The notes below the pieces were generated by a model. The model was not told the DNA's origin, ran no database searches, and was given only the letters and a program-made list of their open reading frames with translations. Positions 8,523-15,973 of a stretch of DNA of 34,589 nucleotides are shown here, piece by piece. Both the position numbers and the translations under genes were made by a program. How positions within the stretch are numbered: position 1 is the first letter of the stretch; every line of letters starts with the position of its first letter. The stretch is from Candidatus Tiddalikarchaeum anstoanum (GTDB taxonomy: Archaea; Nanobdellota; Nanobdellia; Tiddalikarchaeales; Tiddalikarchaeaceae), in assembly GCA_902385255.1 (NCBI GenBank), contig CABMEV010000004.1, forward strand, positions 1 through 34,589. Direction: 5' to 3'.

Positions 8523-9437
8523 TTATATTTCCTCAACATCGTAGCCTTCGAAGCGCAAAAAATTAGTGAACTGCTCGCTGAAGCCGTGGTGCACGAATAT
8601 CTTCTTCGGACTGCTTAATTTCACGGTTGTTAATAACTCCTTGAAATCAGCGTGGTCGCTTATTGTGAAGCCTGAATCCGCGCCGAATCGGTACTTGTAA
8701 TCGTCAAATATGTTCCAGCCGCTGAATACGGCTGATTTAATCTTCCTTTCGCGGCTTAATTCCTGAAAGTACTCATTCTTCTTTGACATTAATGGGGCGA
8801 ACAATAAGTCGCTTTTTTTTAATTCATTATGAGATGGTAGTTTGACGCCGTACTTCTCGTAGACCTTGTTATAATTTTTTACCGAGTCATGAATGGATGA
8901 GTTATAATCCCTGAAATAGTTCTGAACACTCTGGTTCTTCCCGAGTGCGTAGCCGCATAATACGCTGAGATAACCTTTCTTTGTATTATCATCAACCCAG
9001 TCTTTTGCGCGCTTCATCTCGTCGTCGAAATTCGGGAATACGAATTTTGGCATGCCGAATGTTGATTCAATAATCAGAGTATTGCATGGTATTGGCGTGA
9101 AGCTTTTATTGAATCCCTTGTTTTTTAATGAGAAATCGCCTGTGAATACGAGTTTTTGTCCGTCTTCGTCTATTACCAGGCTTTTGCTGCCAAGTATGTG
9201 GCCGGAATCCACCATTTTCATATTTTCAGGAAGTATTGCCCTGTTCAGGTTTAATCCTTTTATTTTGACCAATTCGTCTGTTTCGTCGCTGCATAATACT
9301 TTATTCTTAGTCTTGAACAAGTGGTCGCTGTGGGCGTGCGATAAGAATGCGATGTCGCAGTCTTTTCCTGCATAATCAAGCCCTATTACGCCTTTCTTTG
9401 TCTTGACGCTTAAACCCTTGCCTTTCAGAACTTCCAT
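8523..9437 (-). CDS. Metallo-beta-lactamase-fold hydrolase, COG1236-like (RNA/DNA nuclease type)
   Basis: A 304-residue metal-dependent hydrolase of the group that includes archaeal mRNA 3'-end processing factor-like and SNM1/Ysh1-like nucleases. The zinc motif HAHSDH is at 34-39, followed by the next metal ligands in DSGHILGS (His80) and FTGDFS (Asp101), and late His residues in SDHADF and VHHGF. This spacing fits the beta-CASP/COG1236 families, where HxHxDH is followed by a GH(I/L)xGS motif. The length is shorter than full CPSF-like nucleases, and no KH domain is present. The likely activity is nucleic-acid cleavage, but the substrate is not shown. A TATA-like run (9462-9472) lies about 30 bases before the ATG. 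Confidence 0.8.
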   Translation of the reverse strand: MEVLKGKGLSVKTKKGVIGLDYAGKDCDIAFLSHAHSDHLFKTKNKVLCSDETDELVKIKGLNLNRAILPENMKMVDSGHILGSKSLVIDEDGQKLVFTGDFSLKNKGFNKSFTPIPCNTLIIESTFGMPKFVFPNFDDEMKRAKDWVDDNTKKGYLSVLCGYALGKNQSVQNYFRDYNSSIHDSVKNYNKVYEKYGVKLPSHNELKKSDLLFAPLMSKKNEYFQELSRERKIKSAVFSGWNIFDDYKYRFGADSGFTISDHADFKELLTTVKLSSPKKIFVHHGFSEQFTNFLRFEGYDVEEI

Positions 9438-9475
9438 CTAAACTACTCGTTCATTTTTGGCGTTTTAAAAAACTA

Positions 9476-9482
9476 TTTATAA
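9476..9482 (+). promoter_or_regulatory. TATA box of the C/D box RNA
   Basis: TTTATAA is centred near 9479. Adding the usual archaeal distance of about 26 bases puts the start of transcription at about 9505-9506, exactly where the terminal stem of the guide RNA begins. A separate TATA-like run at 9462-9473 faces the other way for the minus-strand hydrolase. Confidence 0.6.
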
Positions 9483-9505
9483 GAATTCGTGTAATATTAG
9501 ATATT

Positions 9506-9585
9506 TGTAAGATGATGAGAACTACAGGCGATCTGAGCATAGGTATTTGCGGTGAAGAAAATTTTTGAGGTGATCTCTGATTACA
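9506..9585 (+). ncRNA. Probable C/D box 2'-O-methylation guide RNA
   Basis: An 80-base RNA with the full archaeal box set in order: C box ATGATGA (9512-9518), D' box CTGA (9533-9536), C' box GTGAAGA (9552-9558, one change from RTGATGA) and D box CTGA (9577-9580). The ends pair as TGTAA (9506-9510) with TTACA (9581-9585), giving the terminal stem next to the C/D kink-turn. The D' guide is 9519-9532 and the D guide 9559-9576; the D' to C' spacer (15 bases) is longer than usual. The D guide contains GAGGTGATC, complementary to the conserved 3' end of 16S rRNA. A well-placed TATA box supports it. The alternative is a short leader peptide ORF (18 codons from 9512). Confidence 0.68.
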
Positions 9586-9673
9586 TATTTTACTACTTTC
9601 TAGTTAAACCTTTGTTTTAAATTAAATGACGGAATTTCTAAACTTCTAATTTTAAAAGGGGGTTTTTTAAAAA

Positions 9674-11068
9674 ATGAGTGAATCTATAAATATGATTAAA
9701 TCAGCCATTAAAGAAAACTATGTTCTGCGTGACTTTTTTTGCCCGGAACTAGGACAACTTTACGCTGGAAAAACAGGAAGAGTGCATAAATTTGGGGATA
9801 CTATTGCACTTGGAAGAATTGACAGTGTATCAAGCTTTGACATAGTAAGCGAGCAATATATACCTTTTAAAGGTGTATGCCTGAACAAGCAAGCAGTTGC
9901 AGGTCATGAGCTGGATGCAAAAAACGCAGAAGTTCCTTCAGCTTACGAAAAAAGTCCTGATTCAAATATTATGATACAGAAGGCGGCGAAGAATACCGGC
10001 ATTGAATGGATAGTTAGAGGATATTTCACGGGAAGTTTATGGAAAAATTATAATAATAAAAAAATGCGCGAATTTCCATGGTTTAAACTTCCTGAAGGAT
10101 TAAAACAGTTTCAAAAATTCGATGAGTACATGTTTACACCTACAACAAAAGCAGTAACTGGGCACGATCTGGATATATCACTTGAGGAAATAGTGAAGAG
10201 AAAATTATGCACGCAGGAACAACTTGAATTAATGAAAGATTATTGTTTCAGATTATTTGAGGAAGGTTCGAAACGCGCTGAAGCCGCAGGTTACATACTT
10301 GTTGACACTAAATACGAGTTTGGATTCTTGCCTGATGGAACAATAGTTGTAATAGATGAGATTAACACACTTGACTCTTCAAGATTCTGGGATAAGACAG
10401 ATTATGAAGCTAAAATAACAGCAGGTAAATCACCTGAAGAGTGGTCTAAAGAGTTTGCACGTGCGGCTTTCGTGGAGGGAGGCTACAAAGAAGGGGACAC
10501 TAGACTTCCATTGTTAAGCGAGGAGCAGATAATGAAAATATCAAGCATTTATGTGGATATGACGCAGAGACTTACTGGTGAAAAAATAACATATAATCCT
10601 AATTATATGGATATTAACAGAAGAATATTAAATAATTTGAGAAAAGAGAATTTAATAAAATCAGGAAAAGGCCTTGTAGTATTACTTGCTGCAAGCGATA
10701 AAGATGCAGAGCATTACAGCAAGATATCCAAGAAATTACAGGAGCTTGACATACCTGTTATTATGCCAACACCTACATCAGCGCATAAGCATACAAAAGA
10801 AGTGCTTGACACAGTTGAATATTATAATAGAAGCACAGAACCTTTAGTGTATATAGCTGTTGCAGGCAGGAGCAACGGGCTAGGTCCTGTAGTTGCAGGA
10901 AACACTAAATTCCCTGTAATAAGCTGTCCGCCTTTCAGCGACAATGCAACAATGCAGATGGATATCTGGTCAAGTCTGAGAATGCCTGGAGAACTTCCAA
11001 TGAGTGTAATAATCGACCCTGCAAACGCGGCTCTTGAAGCTAAAAGAATACTGGACTTAGCAAGGTGA
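9674..11068 (+). CDS. purCE: Fused SAICAR synthetase - AIR carboxylase (PurC-PurE, PAICS-like)
   Basis: A 464-residue bifunctional purine enzyme. Residues 1-285 are SAICAR synthetase (ATP + CAIR + aspartate to SAICAR), with VRGYFTGSLWKNY (114-126), DTKYEFGF (211-218) and DEINTLDSSRFW (228-239). Residues 334-464 are an AIR carboxylase with TSAHK (368-372), AGRSNGLGPVVAGN (397-410), VISCPP (415-420) and WSSLRMP (432-438). These are the marks of class II PurE, the CO2-using animal type, rather than class I (which has AAHLPG), so no PurK step is needed. Domain order matches animal PAICS. A G-rich SD (9658-9662) precedes the ATG by 11 bases. purB follows after 7 bases, so three consecutive steps are encoded together. 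Confidence 0.92.
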   Translation: MSESINMIKSAIKENYVLRDFFCPELGQLYAGKTGRVHKFGDTIALGRIDSVSSFDIVSEQYIPFKGVCLNKQAVAGHELDAKNAEVPSAYEKSPDSNIMIQKAAKNTGIEWIVRGYFTGSLWKNYNNKKMREFPWFKLPEGLKQFQKFDEYMFTPTTKAVTGHDLDISLEEIVKRKLCTQEQLELMKDYCFRLFEEGSKRAEAAGYILVDTKYEFGFLPDGTIVVIDEINTLDSSRFWDKTDYEAKITAGKSPEEWSKEFARAAFVEGGYKEGDTRLPLLSEEQIMKISSIYVDMTQRLTGEKITYNPNYMDINRRILNNLRKENLIKSGKGLVVLLAASDKDAEHYSKISKKLQELDIPVIMPTPTSAHKHTKEVLDTVEYYNRSTEPLVYIAVAGRSNGLGPVVAGNTKFPVISCPPFSDNATMQMDIWSSLRMPGELPMSVIIDPANAALEAKRILDLAR

Positions 11069-11075
11069 AAAATAA

Positions 11076-12566
11076 ATGAGTTCATCTGAGAAAAAAACAG
11101 AAACCCTCGAGGAAAAATTAGCCAAGCCAGAGGCAGTGGCAGAGATTAAGGAGCTTGAGAATAATCTCAAAATTCTTCCGATATACCCAAAGTATCTAGG
11201 CAAGGTAAAGGAGCTCATCCCTTACCTTACACCTTGGGCTGAGTGGATGGAGTGCGCAAAAATACAATATATCCTTTTAGAGACGAGATGTGAGTTCGGA
11301 CAGGCAGACAAAAACAATGTATCAGAATTATCTGAAGCATTAAATAAAATTTCACCCGCAGTAATGTGTTATATAGAAGATAACATGACTCATCATGACC
11401 AGTTAGCTGTGCTTGAAGAAATAGGCAGGTATGTGAGCAAAAAAACAAAAGCACTTTTACACCCCGGAACAACAAGTTATGATATACTTGACACTGCAAG
11501 AAGTGTATTATTCAAAAAAGCATGGAGTGAAATAATAAGGCCTGAAGCTGTCAAAACAATAACAGCGCTGTGCAATCTGGCAAAAACATATGAGGACAGA
11601 CTGATTGCAGGAAGAACTCATTTACAATTAACATCACCAATACTGCTTGGCTCCTTCTTCGCAAGCTATGCAGGAAGACTGGCTGAAAGGCTAACAGAGT
11701 GCGACAATTACCTTAATAATCTGAAAGGAAAGATGAGCGGCATCGTCGGAACAGGCGCTGGAATAGAGATGGTGATAGGACAAGGTCAAGGATTAGAATT
11801 TGAAAAAATAGTCCTTAAAAAATTAGAATTATTGCCAGATAACACCGCATTTCAAATAGTCCAGAAGGAAGGGCTCTCAGATGTCGGACACGGACTTGGA
11901 ACACTCAGCTTAATATTGTGCAATTTAGGCGATGACTTAAGACTGCTTTACTCATCAGGGATAAAAGAATTATACAGTGCAGCGAAAGCAAAAACTTTAG
12001 GCATGAGTAGCACTGACGCCGCAAAAGAAAATCCAGTAGACCCCGAACACTTAGCTGGAAAAGCAGGCGAACTATTTGGCGACGCAGTCATGGGTTCATG
12101 GCTTATAATGACCAATCTCCAGAGGGACTTAAGAAACAGCGGTCCGTTAAGAGAATTTCCTCAAAGATTAATGACTCAATTATATGAATCACTAAAGAGA
12201 ACAAACAAGGAGTTGAAAGATGTAAGAGTTAATGTTGAAAGCATAGAATCAAATCTGAAAGAAGTGGAAAGACTGCCAAGCGAAGCTATGACCACTATAT
12301 TAAGGGGGGAGCCAGGCTGGATTCACTCAATATACGGATTAGGCCACGATTTCGTTAAAGCAATGTCATTAAGAGCTAAGAACAACAAGACAAAACTTAT
12401 TGACGAAGCATTACAAGATAAGGAATTTGCCGCATTATACGAAACATTAATCGATGAGAAAAAAAGCATATTAAACGGCCAGCTAAAATTATATACGGGT
12501 TTTGCAAAAGAAAAGATTAAGTCAAACATAGAATATGCAAATTCGGTAATAAACAAAAAATTATAA
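11076..12566 (+). CDS. purB: Adenylosuccinate lyase-like protein
   Basis: A 496-residue member of the fumarase/aspartase/ASL superfamily. Its place right after purC-purE (7-base gap, SD GGTGA at 11064-11068) argues for adenylosuccinate lyase, which releases fumarate from SAICAR and from adenylosuccinate. Family marks are THHDQLA (105-111), LLHPGTTSYD (127-136) and AGRTHLQL (178-185, with the acid His182). The signature loop is unusual: the family norm GSSxMPxKxNP here reads MSSTDAAKENP (310-320). The catalytic Ser, Lys, Asn and Pro stay while Met-Pro is lost. It may be a divergent PurB or, less likely, another lyase of the same fold. Confidence 0.8.
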   Translation: MSSSEKKTETLEEKLAKPEAVAEIKELENNLKILPIYPKYLGKVKELIPYLTPWAEWMECAKIQYILLETRCEFGQADKNNVSELSEALNKISPAVMCYIEDNMTHHDQLAVLEEIGRYVSKKTKALLHPGTTSYDILDTARSVLFKKAWSEIIRPEAVKTITALCNLAKTYEDRLIAGRTHLQLTSPILLGSFFASYAGRLAERLTECDNYLNNLKGKMSGIVGTGAGIEMVIGQGQGLEFEKIVLKKLELLPDNTAFQIVQKEGLSDVGHGLGTLSLILCNLGDDLRLLYSSGIKELYSAAKAKTLGMSSTDAAKENPVDPEHLAGKAGELFGDAVMGSWLIMTNLQRDLRNSGPLREFPQRLMTQLYESLKRTNKELKDVRVNVESIESNLKEVERLPSEAMTTILRGEPGWIHSIYGLGHDFVKAMSLRAKNNKTKLIDEALQDKEFAALYETLIDEKKSILNGQLKLYTGFAKEKIKSNIEYANSVINKKL

Positions 12567-12597
12567 AACCCTTCATCTTTTCTAATATAAGATGAAG
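12561..12597 (+). promoter_or_regulatory. Promoter and 9-bp inverted repeat over the Lon-like gene start
   Basis: TTATAAAA (12561-12568) overlaps the purB stop codon and is centred 27 bases before the ATG at 12592, so a leaderless mRNA is likely. Between and over the start is a perfect 9-bp inverted repeat, CTTCATCTT (12571-12579) and AAGATGAAG (12589-12597), with a 9-base spacer; the ATG lies in the right arm. It could be a repressor site, or a hairpin in the read-through transcript from purB that hides the start codon. Confidence 0.5.
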
Positions 12598-14364
12598 AGG
12601 CTGTTTTTTTTAATTTGTACAATTCTTTTAATATCACCTGCTTTCAGCGCGAATTCCATAATAATCGGCGTAAGGGACCTTGGCAACAATACATACCAGG
12701 GAGTCATAGCAAACCTTGAAGTTACAATGAACAATAACGGCACAGGCCACGTATTCATAGACACAATGCCCCTCACAGAGATAGACACTCAGACTAGTGC
12801 AAGGCTGGCAAGGGATGTTGCCTGCGAGACACTCCTCATTAACTGCTCAGACAAAGACTTCTACTACGTTATCAGGGGAGAATTCCCAATGATAGGAGGT
12901 CCAAGTGCAGGCGCTGCAATGTCAGTACTAACTATGTCAGAGCTGGCAAACACGCCACTAATCCGAAATACTGCAATGACAGGAACTGTAAACCCTGACG
13001 GAAGCGTGGGACCCATAGGAGGAGTATTGGAGAAAGCAATAGCTGCAAGCGAGTACGGCATAACAATATTCCTAATACCTGTTGGACAAGGCAGCGAGAT
13101 TGGAAACTACACCTTCCAAAACAATATGAGAATAATTGAAGTGTCCACGGTAAGAGAAGCTTATTCAATCTTTACAGGAACAACAGAAAACCACGTCAAC
13201 GACACAATAGACTTTGCATCATTCAATGAGGTAATGGCGCCGATGGCTGAAAGATTAATCAACTACTCTAACACAGCATTCGATGAACTAAACAAGGACT
13301 TATCTTCAAACAATACAGTAGACCAATCTATGATATTATTAGTGAATCAGACAATCAGCCAGAGAGAAGAAACAATCTATTTGTACAATAATGGAAGTTA
13401 TTACAGCGCGGCAAGTTATGCCGTAGGAAGCAGCGTAAGCTCATTATACATAAAGTATTATATTGAATACTTAAACGCTGAAAACAAAACCACTTATTTA
13501 AACGGATTGTTCAGCCACACATCAGATTATATTAATCAGGTGGAATTGGAACTGGACCAGCCGCAGCGTATAGACAACATCAATGACATAGAAGCAGTAA
13601 ACACTGCAATAGACAGGCTGTTTGAGGCCAAAGAATTATACAATGCAGCGCTCGAAATAAACGCTGAAGAAGGTCTTCCTAATATATTGTATAATCTGGC
13701 GTTCGTGGAAGTAAGACTGAAAACTGCAGAGTCATGGATTACATTAAAAGACGTATTCACAGGAAGCTTAAGCATTACGCTAACACAGGACTCTATGAGA
13801 GACTTCGCACTGCAAAGGCTGGATGAGGCAAGCACCATGATTACTTACTCAAATTCATTATTGTACAATACGGAGATTAACACAGCACAGGAGCAGTTAG
13901 ACAACAGCAGGAAAGCGTACAATGAAGGAAACTATATCTACTCAATATTTGAAAGCCTCCGCGCAATATCAAACTCTAACTTAGCAATTGAGATGCAGGG
14001 AATAAGCGAGGAACAATTATCCCAAAGGATAAACTTGTCAAAACAACTTGCAAGGGAGAATATTAACTCTGCACAAAACAGCAGAGTAATGCCTATACTT
14101 GCACTGTCATACTACGAGTACTCCGGACAATTCGAAGATATCAGCCCGCAGCAAACTTTGATGTTCTTGGAATACGCCAAACAATTTGCGAAACTTTCAA
14201 CACAGATGGCGTACAACATAGCAGGACCGTTGGTAAACCAGGAACCAGCAAATTACACAATTGATAATAAAGATGTGGGTAGCAGTTTTGTGATAATATT
14301 CATAATCATAATACTTGCAGCACTCGTAATATTATATGCCGTGTTTAAACTGCTTGGAATATGA
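12592..14364 (+). CDS. Secreted, membrane-anchored Lon-like serine protease (S16 type, COG1750-like)
   Basis: A 590-residue protein with a signal peptide (MKRLFFLICTILLISPAFSA) and a C-terminal membrane segment (VIIFIIIILAALVILYAV). Residues about 25-200 form a Lon-type proteolytic domain without the ATPase part. The catalytic Ser105 is in GGPSAGAAM and Lys148 in GGVLEKAIAA; the 43-residue gap equals that of E. coli Lon (Ser679/Lys722). Residues 210-555 are helical, with several N-x-S/T sites. With a signal peptide, the protease faces outside, so it must work without ATP, unlike cytoplasmic or membrane LonB. It probably processes or clears surface proteins. The stop overlaps the next gene by four bases. 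Confidence 0.85.
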   Translation: MKRLFFLICTILLISPAFSANSIIIGVRDLGNNTYQGVIANLEVTMNNNGTGHVFIDTMPLTEIDTQTSARLARDVACETLLINCSDKDFYYVIRGEFPMIGGPSAGAAMSVLTMSELANTPLIRNTAMTGTVNPDGSVGPIGGVLEKAIAASEYGITIFLIPVGQGSEIGNYTFQNNMRIIEVSTVREAYSIFTGTTENHVNDTIDFASFNEVMAPMAERLINYSNTAFDELNKDLSSNNTVDQSMILLVNQTISQREETIYLYNNGSYYSAASYAVGSSVSSLYIKYYIEYLNAENKTTYLNGLFSHTSDYINQVELELDQPQRIDNINDIEAVNTAIDRLFEAKELYNAALEINAEEGLPNILYNLAFVEVRLKTAESWITLKDVFTGSLSITLTQDSMRDFALQRLDEASTMITYSNSLLYNTEINTAQEQLDNSRKAYNEGNYIYSIFESLRAISNSNLAIEMQGISEEQLSQRINLSKQLARENINSAQNSRVMPILALSYYEYSGQFEDISPQQTLMFLEYAKQFAKLSTQMAYNIAGPLVNQEPANYTIDNKDVGSSFVIIFIIIILAALVILYAVFKLLGI

Positions 14365-15350
14365 GAAACAATTACTTAATCACTAAAAAATCAGGGATAC
14401 CATTAATTGGAGTGCACGTCTTTGGAATAATAGACCGAGGAAACAACTTATTACAAGTCAGGCCGGTATCCGGATGCGTTTTAAACTGCATATTCTGCAG
14501 CGTGGATGAGGGCGCATTGTCTAGGAAGTTAAATACGTACGAAGTCGAATGCGATTACTTAGTTCAGGAAATTAACAAAGTAGTGGAGTATAAAGGAGTA
14601 AACGACGTTGAAGTTCACATAGACGGAGTTGGAGAACCATTATTATACAAGGATATAGTGAATCTTGTCAAAGGAATAAGGAAAAACAAGGATGTTAAAG
14701 TTATAAGCATGCAGACGCACGGGACACTTCTTTCAAGCGGATTAATCAAGGACTTAGCAGACGCCAGATTAGACAGGATAAACCTGTCAATTGATTCGTT
14801 AAATCCTGAAACTGCAAAAATATTATGCGGGAACCCATCTTACGATATTGAAAAAATAAAAAAGTGCGCGGAAGAGATTGTAAAATCAGGAATTAAACTG
14901 ATGATTACGCCCGTAATAGTGCCAGGATATAATGATTCACAAATAGGCGACTTGATAAATTTTGCAAAAAAAATCGGCGCATCACTTGGAATTCAGAAGT
15001 ACGAGCGCCAAAAGCACGGGAGGCGCTTGAAAGTTAAGGAGGAGACATGGTACAGGTTCAACAAGTGGCTGAAAGAACTCGAAAAGAAATATGATGTTAA
15101 CTTATTATTATCCGAGAAGGACTTCAACCTTTACAGATGCAAGTCCCTTCCAATAAGGTTTGAAAAGGGCGATTTAGTAAGGGGGAACGTTGTATTGCCA
15201 GGGTGGCTCAGCAATGAAGTCATAATAAAAGTAAATGACAGATTAGTCACTGTATTTAACTCGGACAACAAAGTAGGAGACGCAGTCAAGGCAAGAATAG
15301 TGAAGACAAAACACAATTTATACTTAGCAAATAATATCGTTAAGCTTTGA
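14361..15350 (+). CDS. Radical SAM enzyme with C-terminal TRAM-like domain (COG2100-like)
   Basis: A 329-residue iron-sulphur enzyme. The [4Fe-4S]/SAM motif CxxxCxxC is Cys39, Cys43 and Cys46 (GCVLNCIFCS), followed by a GVGEPLLY (GGEP-like) SAM-binding motif and NLSIDSLNPE, typical of radical SAM barrels. The last 65 or so residues (from FEKGDLVRGNVVLPG) look like a TRAM beta-barrel, an RNA-binding fold found in RNA-modifying methylthiotransferases, so an RNA modification is plausible. I know of no proven reaction for this family. The ATG overlaps the stop of the protease gene (ATGA), so the two are translationally coupled. The 3' end overlaps a convergent gene by 11 bases. Confidence 0.8.
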   Translation: MRNNYLITKKSGIPLIGVHVFGIIDRGNNLLQVRPVSGCVLNCIFCSVDEGALSRKLNTYEVECDYLVQEINKVVEYKGVNDVEVHIDGVGEPLLYKDIVNLVKGIRKNKDVKVISMQTHGTLLSSGLIKDLADARLDRINLSIDSLNPETAKILCGNPSYDIEKIKKCAEEIVKSGIKLMITPVIVPGYNDSQIGDLINFAKKIGASLGIQKYERQKHGRRLKVKEETWYRFNKWLKELEKKYDVNLLLSEKDFNLYRCKSLPIRFEKGDLVRGNVVLPGWLSNEVIIKVNDRLVTVFNSDNKVGDAVKARIVKTKHNLYLANNIVKL

Positions 15351-15924
15351 TATTCATGTTGCCTATTAATTCCTGCCCATCCTTAAGCAAATGTTCATAA
15401 CATCTAATGCAGAGACCTGATTTTTCTAAGATATTATCAATAATCTGCTTATTTGTATCTCTAATTGAAGGCAAGATTGTATTAATACACCACTCCATTG
15501 TTTTATGATTTCTTCTTATCAACTGCCCTGCCGTAGGGTCTTTAATTTTTATATTATATTTTTCATATATCTCTCTTAAATATACGCTGCTTTCTAAATT
15601 AGAAAATGATGAATAATTAGATGACACTAGGTAGAAATAATAATTTTTAACATACCTAATTTGTTCTTCCGGTGAAATTTCAGGAAGGTATATGTAAAAT
15701 AAGTTATTAACATAAAACCCTAACGTAGGAAATATTTTTCCTGAGATTATTATATTTTTATCACATGTCTGCTGGACTTTAGATGAAGTATGTATTAAAT
15801 CAAGCAAAGTGCCTGAATGCAGCTTTATCTCGCTTGAACCTTTATTTAAACTGCCAAAAATATGATTGAACTGTTTTGGGCTTAGATTGTTTTCATTTTC
15901 TATAATTATTTGTTTTAATCCCAT
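15340..15924 (-). CDS. Unrecognised 194-residue protein
   Basis: I do not recognise this protein. It has no signal peptide or clear membrane segment. It is rich in Ile, Asn, Ser and Tyr, and its only metal-like motif is a single CxxC near the C-terminus (GLCIRCYEHL), so a zinc site would need another chain. Its start is supported by a palindromic TATA box centred 26.5 bases upstream, implying a leaderless mRNA. That box is shared with the divergent 444-residue unknown gene, which suggests the two are expressed together. The tail overlaps the radical SAM gene by 11 bases. Confidence 0.65.
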   Translation of the reverse strand: MGLKQIIIENENNLSPKQFNHIFGSLNKGSSEIKLHSGTLLDLIHTSSKVQQTCDKNIIISGKIFPTLGFYVNNLFYIYLPEISPEEQIRYVKNYYFYLVSSNYSSFSNLESSVYLREIYEKYNIKIKDPTAGQLIRRNHKTMEWCINTILPSIRDTNKQIIDNILEKSGLCIRCYEHLLKDGQELIGNMNIKA

Positions 15925-15945
15925 GATTGTCTCGCAAAAGTTTTT

Positions 15946-15955
15946 TATTTAAATA
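15946..15955. promoter_or_regulatory. Shared palindromic TATA box between two unknown genes
   Basis: TATTTAAATA is a perfect 10-base palindrome. Its centre is 26.5 bases from the minus-strand ATG (15924) and 23.5 bases from the plus-strand ATG (15974). One box can therefore place leaderless transcription of both genes. A CCTCC/GGAGG element lies between it and the plus-strand gene. Confidence 0.5.
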
Positions 15956-15973
15956 GTTTATCCTCCTTTATAC

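Noticed and set aside
9512-9568. 18-codon ORF MMRTTGDLSIGICGEENF as a leader peptide ahead of purCE
   Set aside because: The same bases hold the C, D' and C' boxes, and the terminal stem and second box continue past its stop codon. It remains the main alternative, but no known attenuator design supports it.
9567-9575. GAGGTGATC as a Shine-Dalgarno site
   Set aside because: No ATG follows at usable distance; the GTG that overlaps the motif, and the CTG and TTG codons nearby, open only very short frames. It is better explained as a guide sequence.
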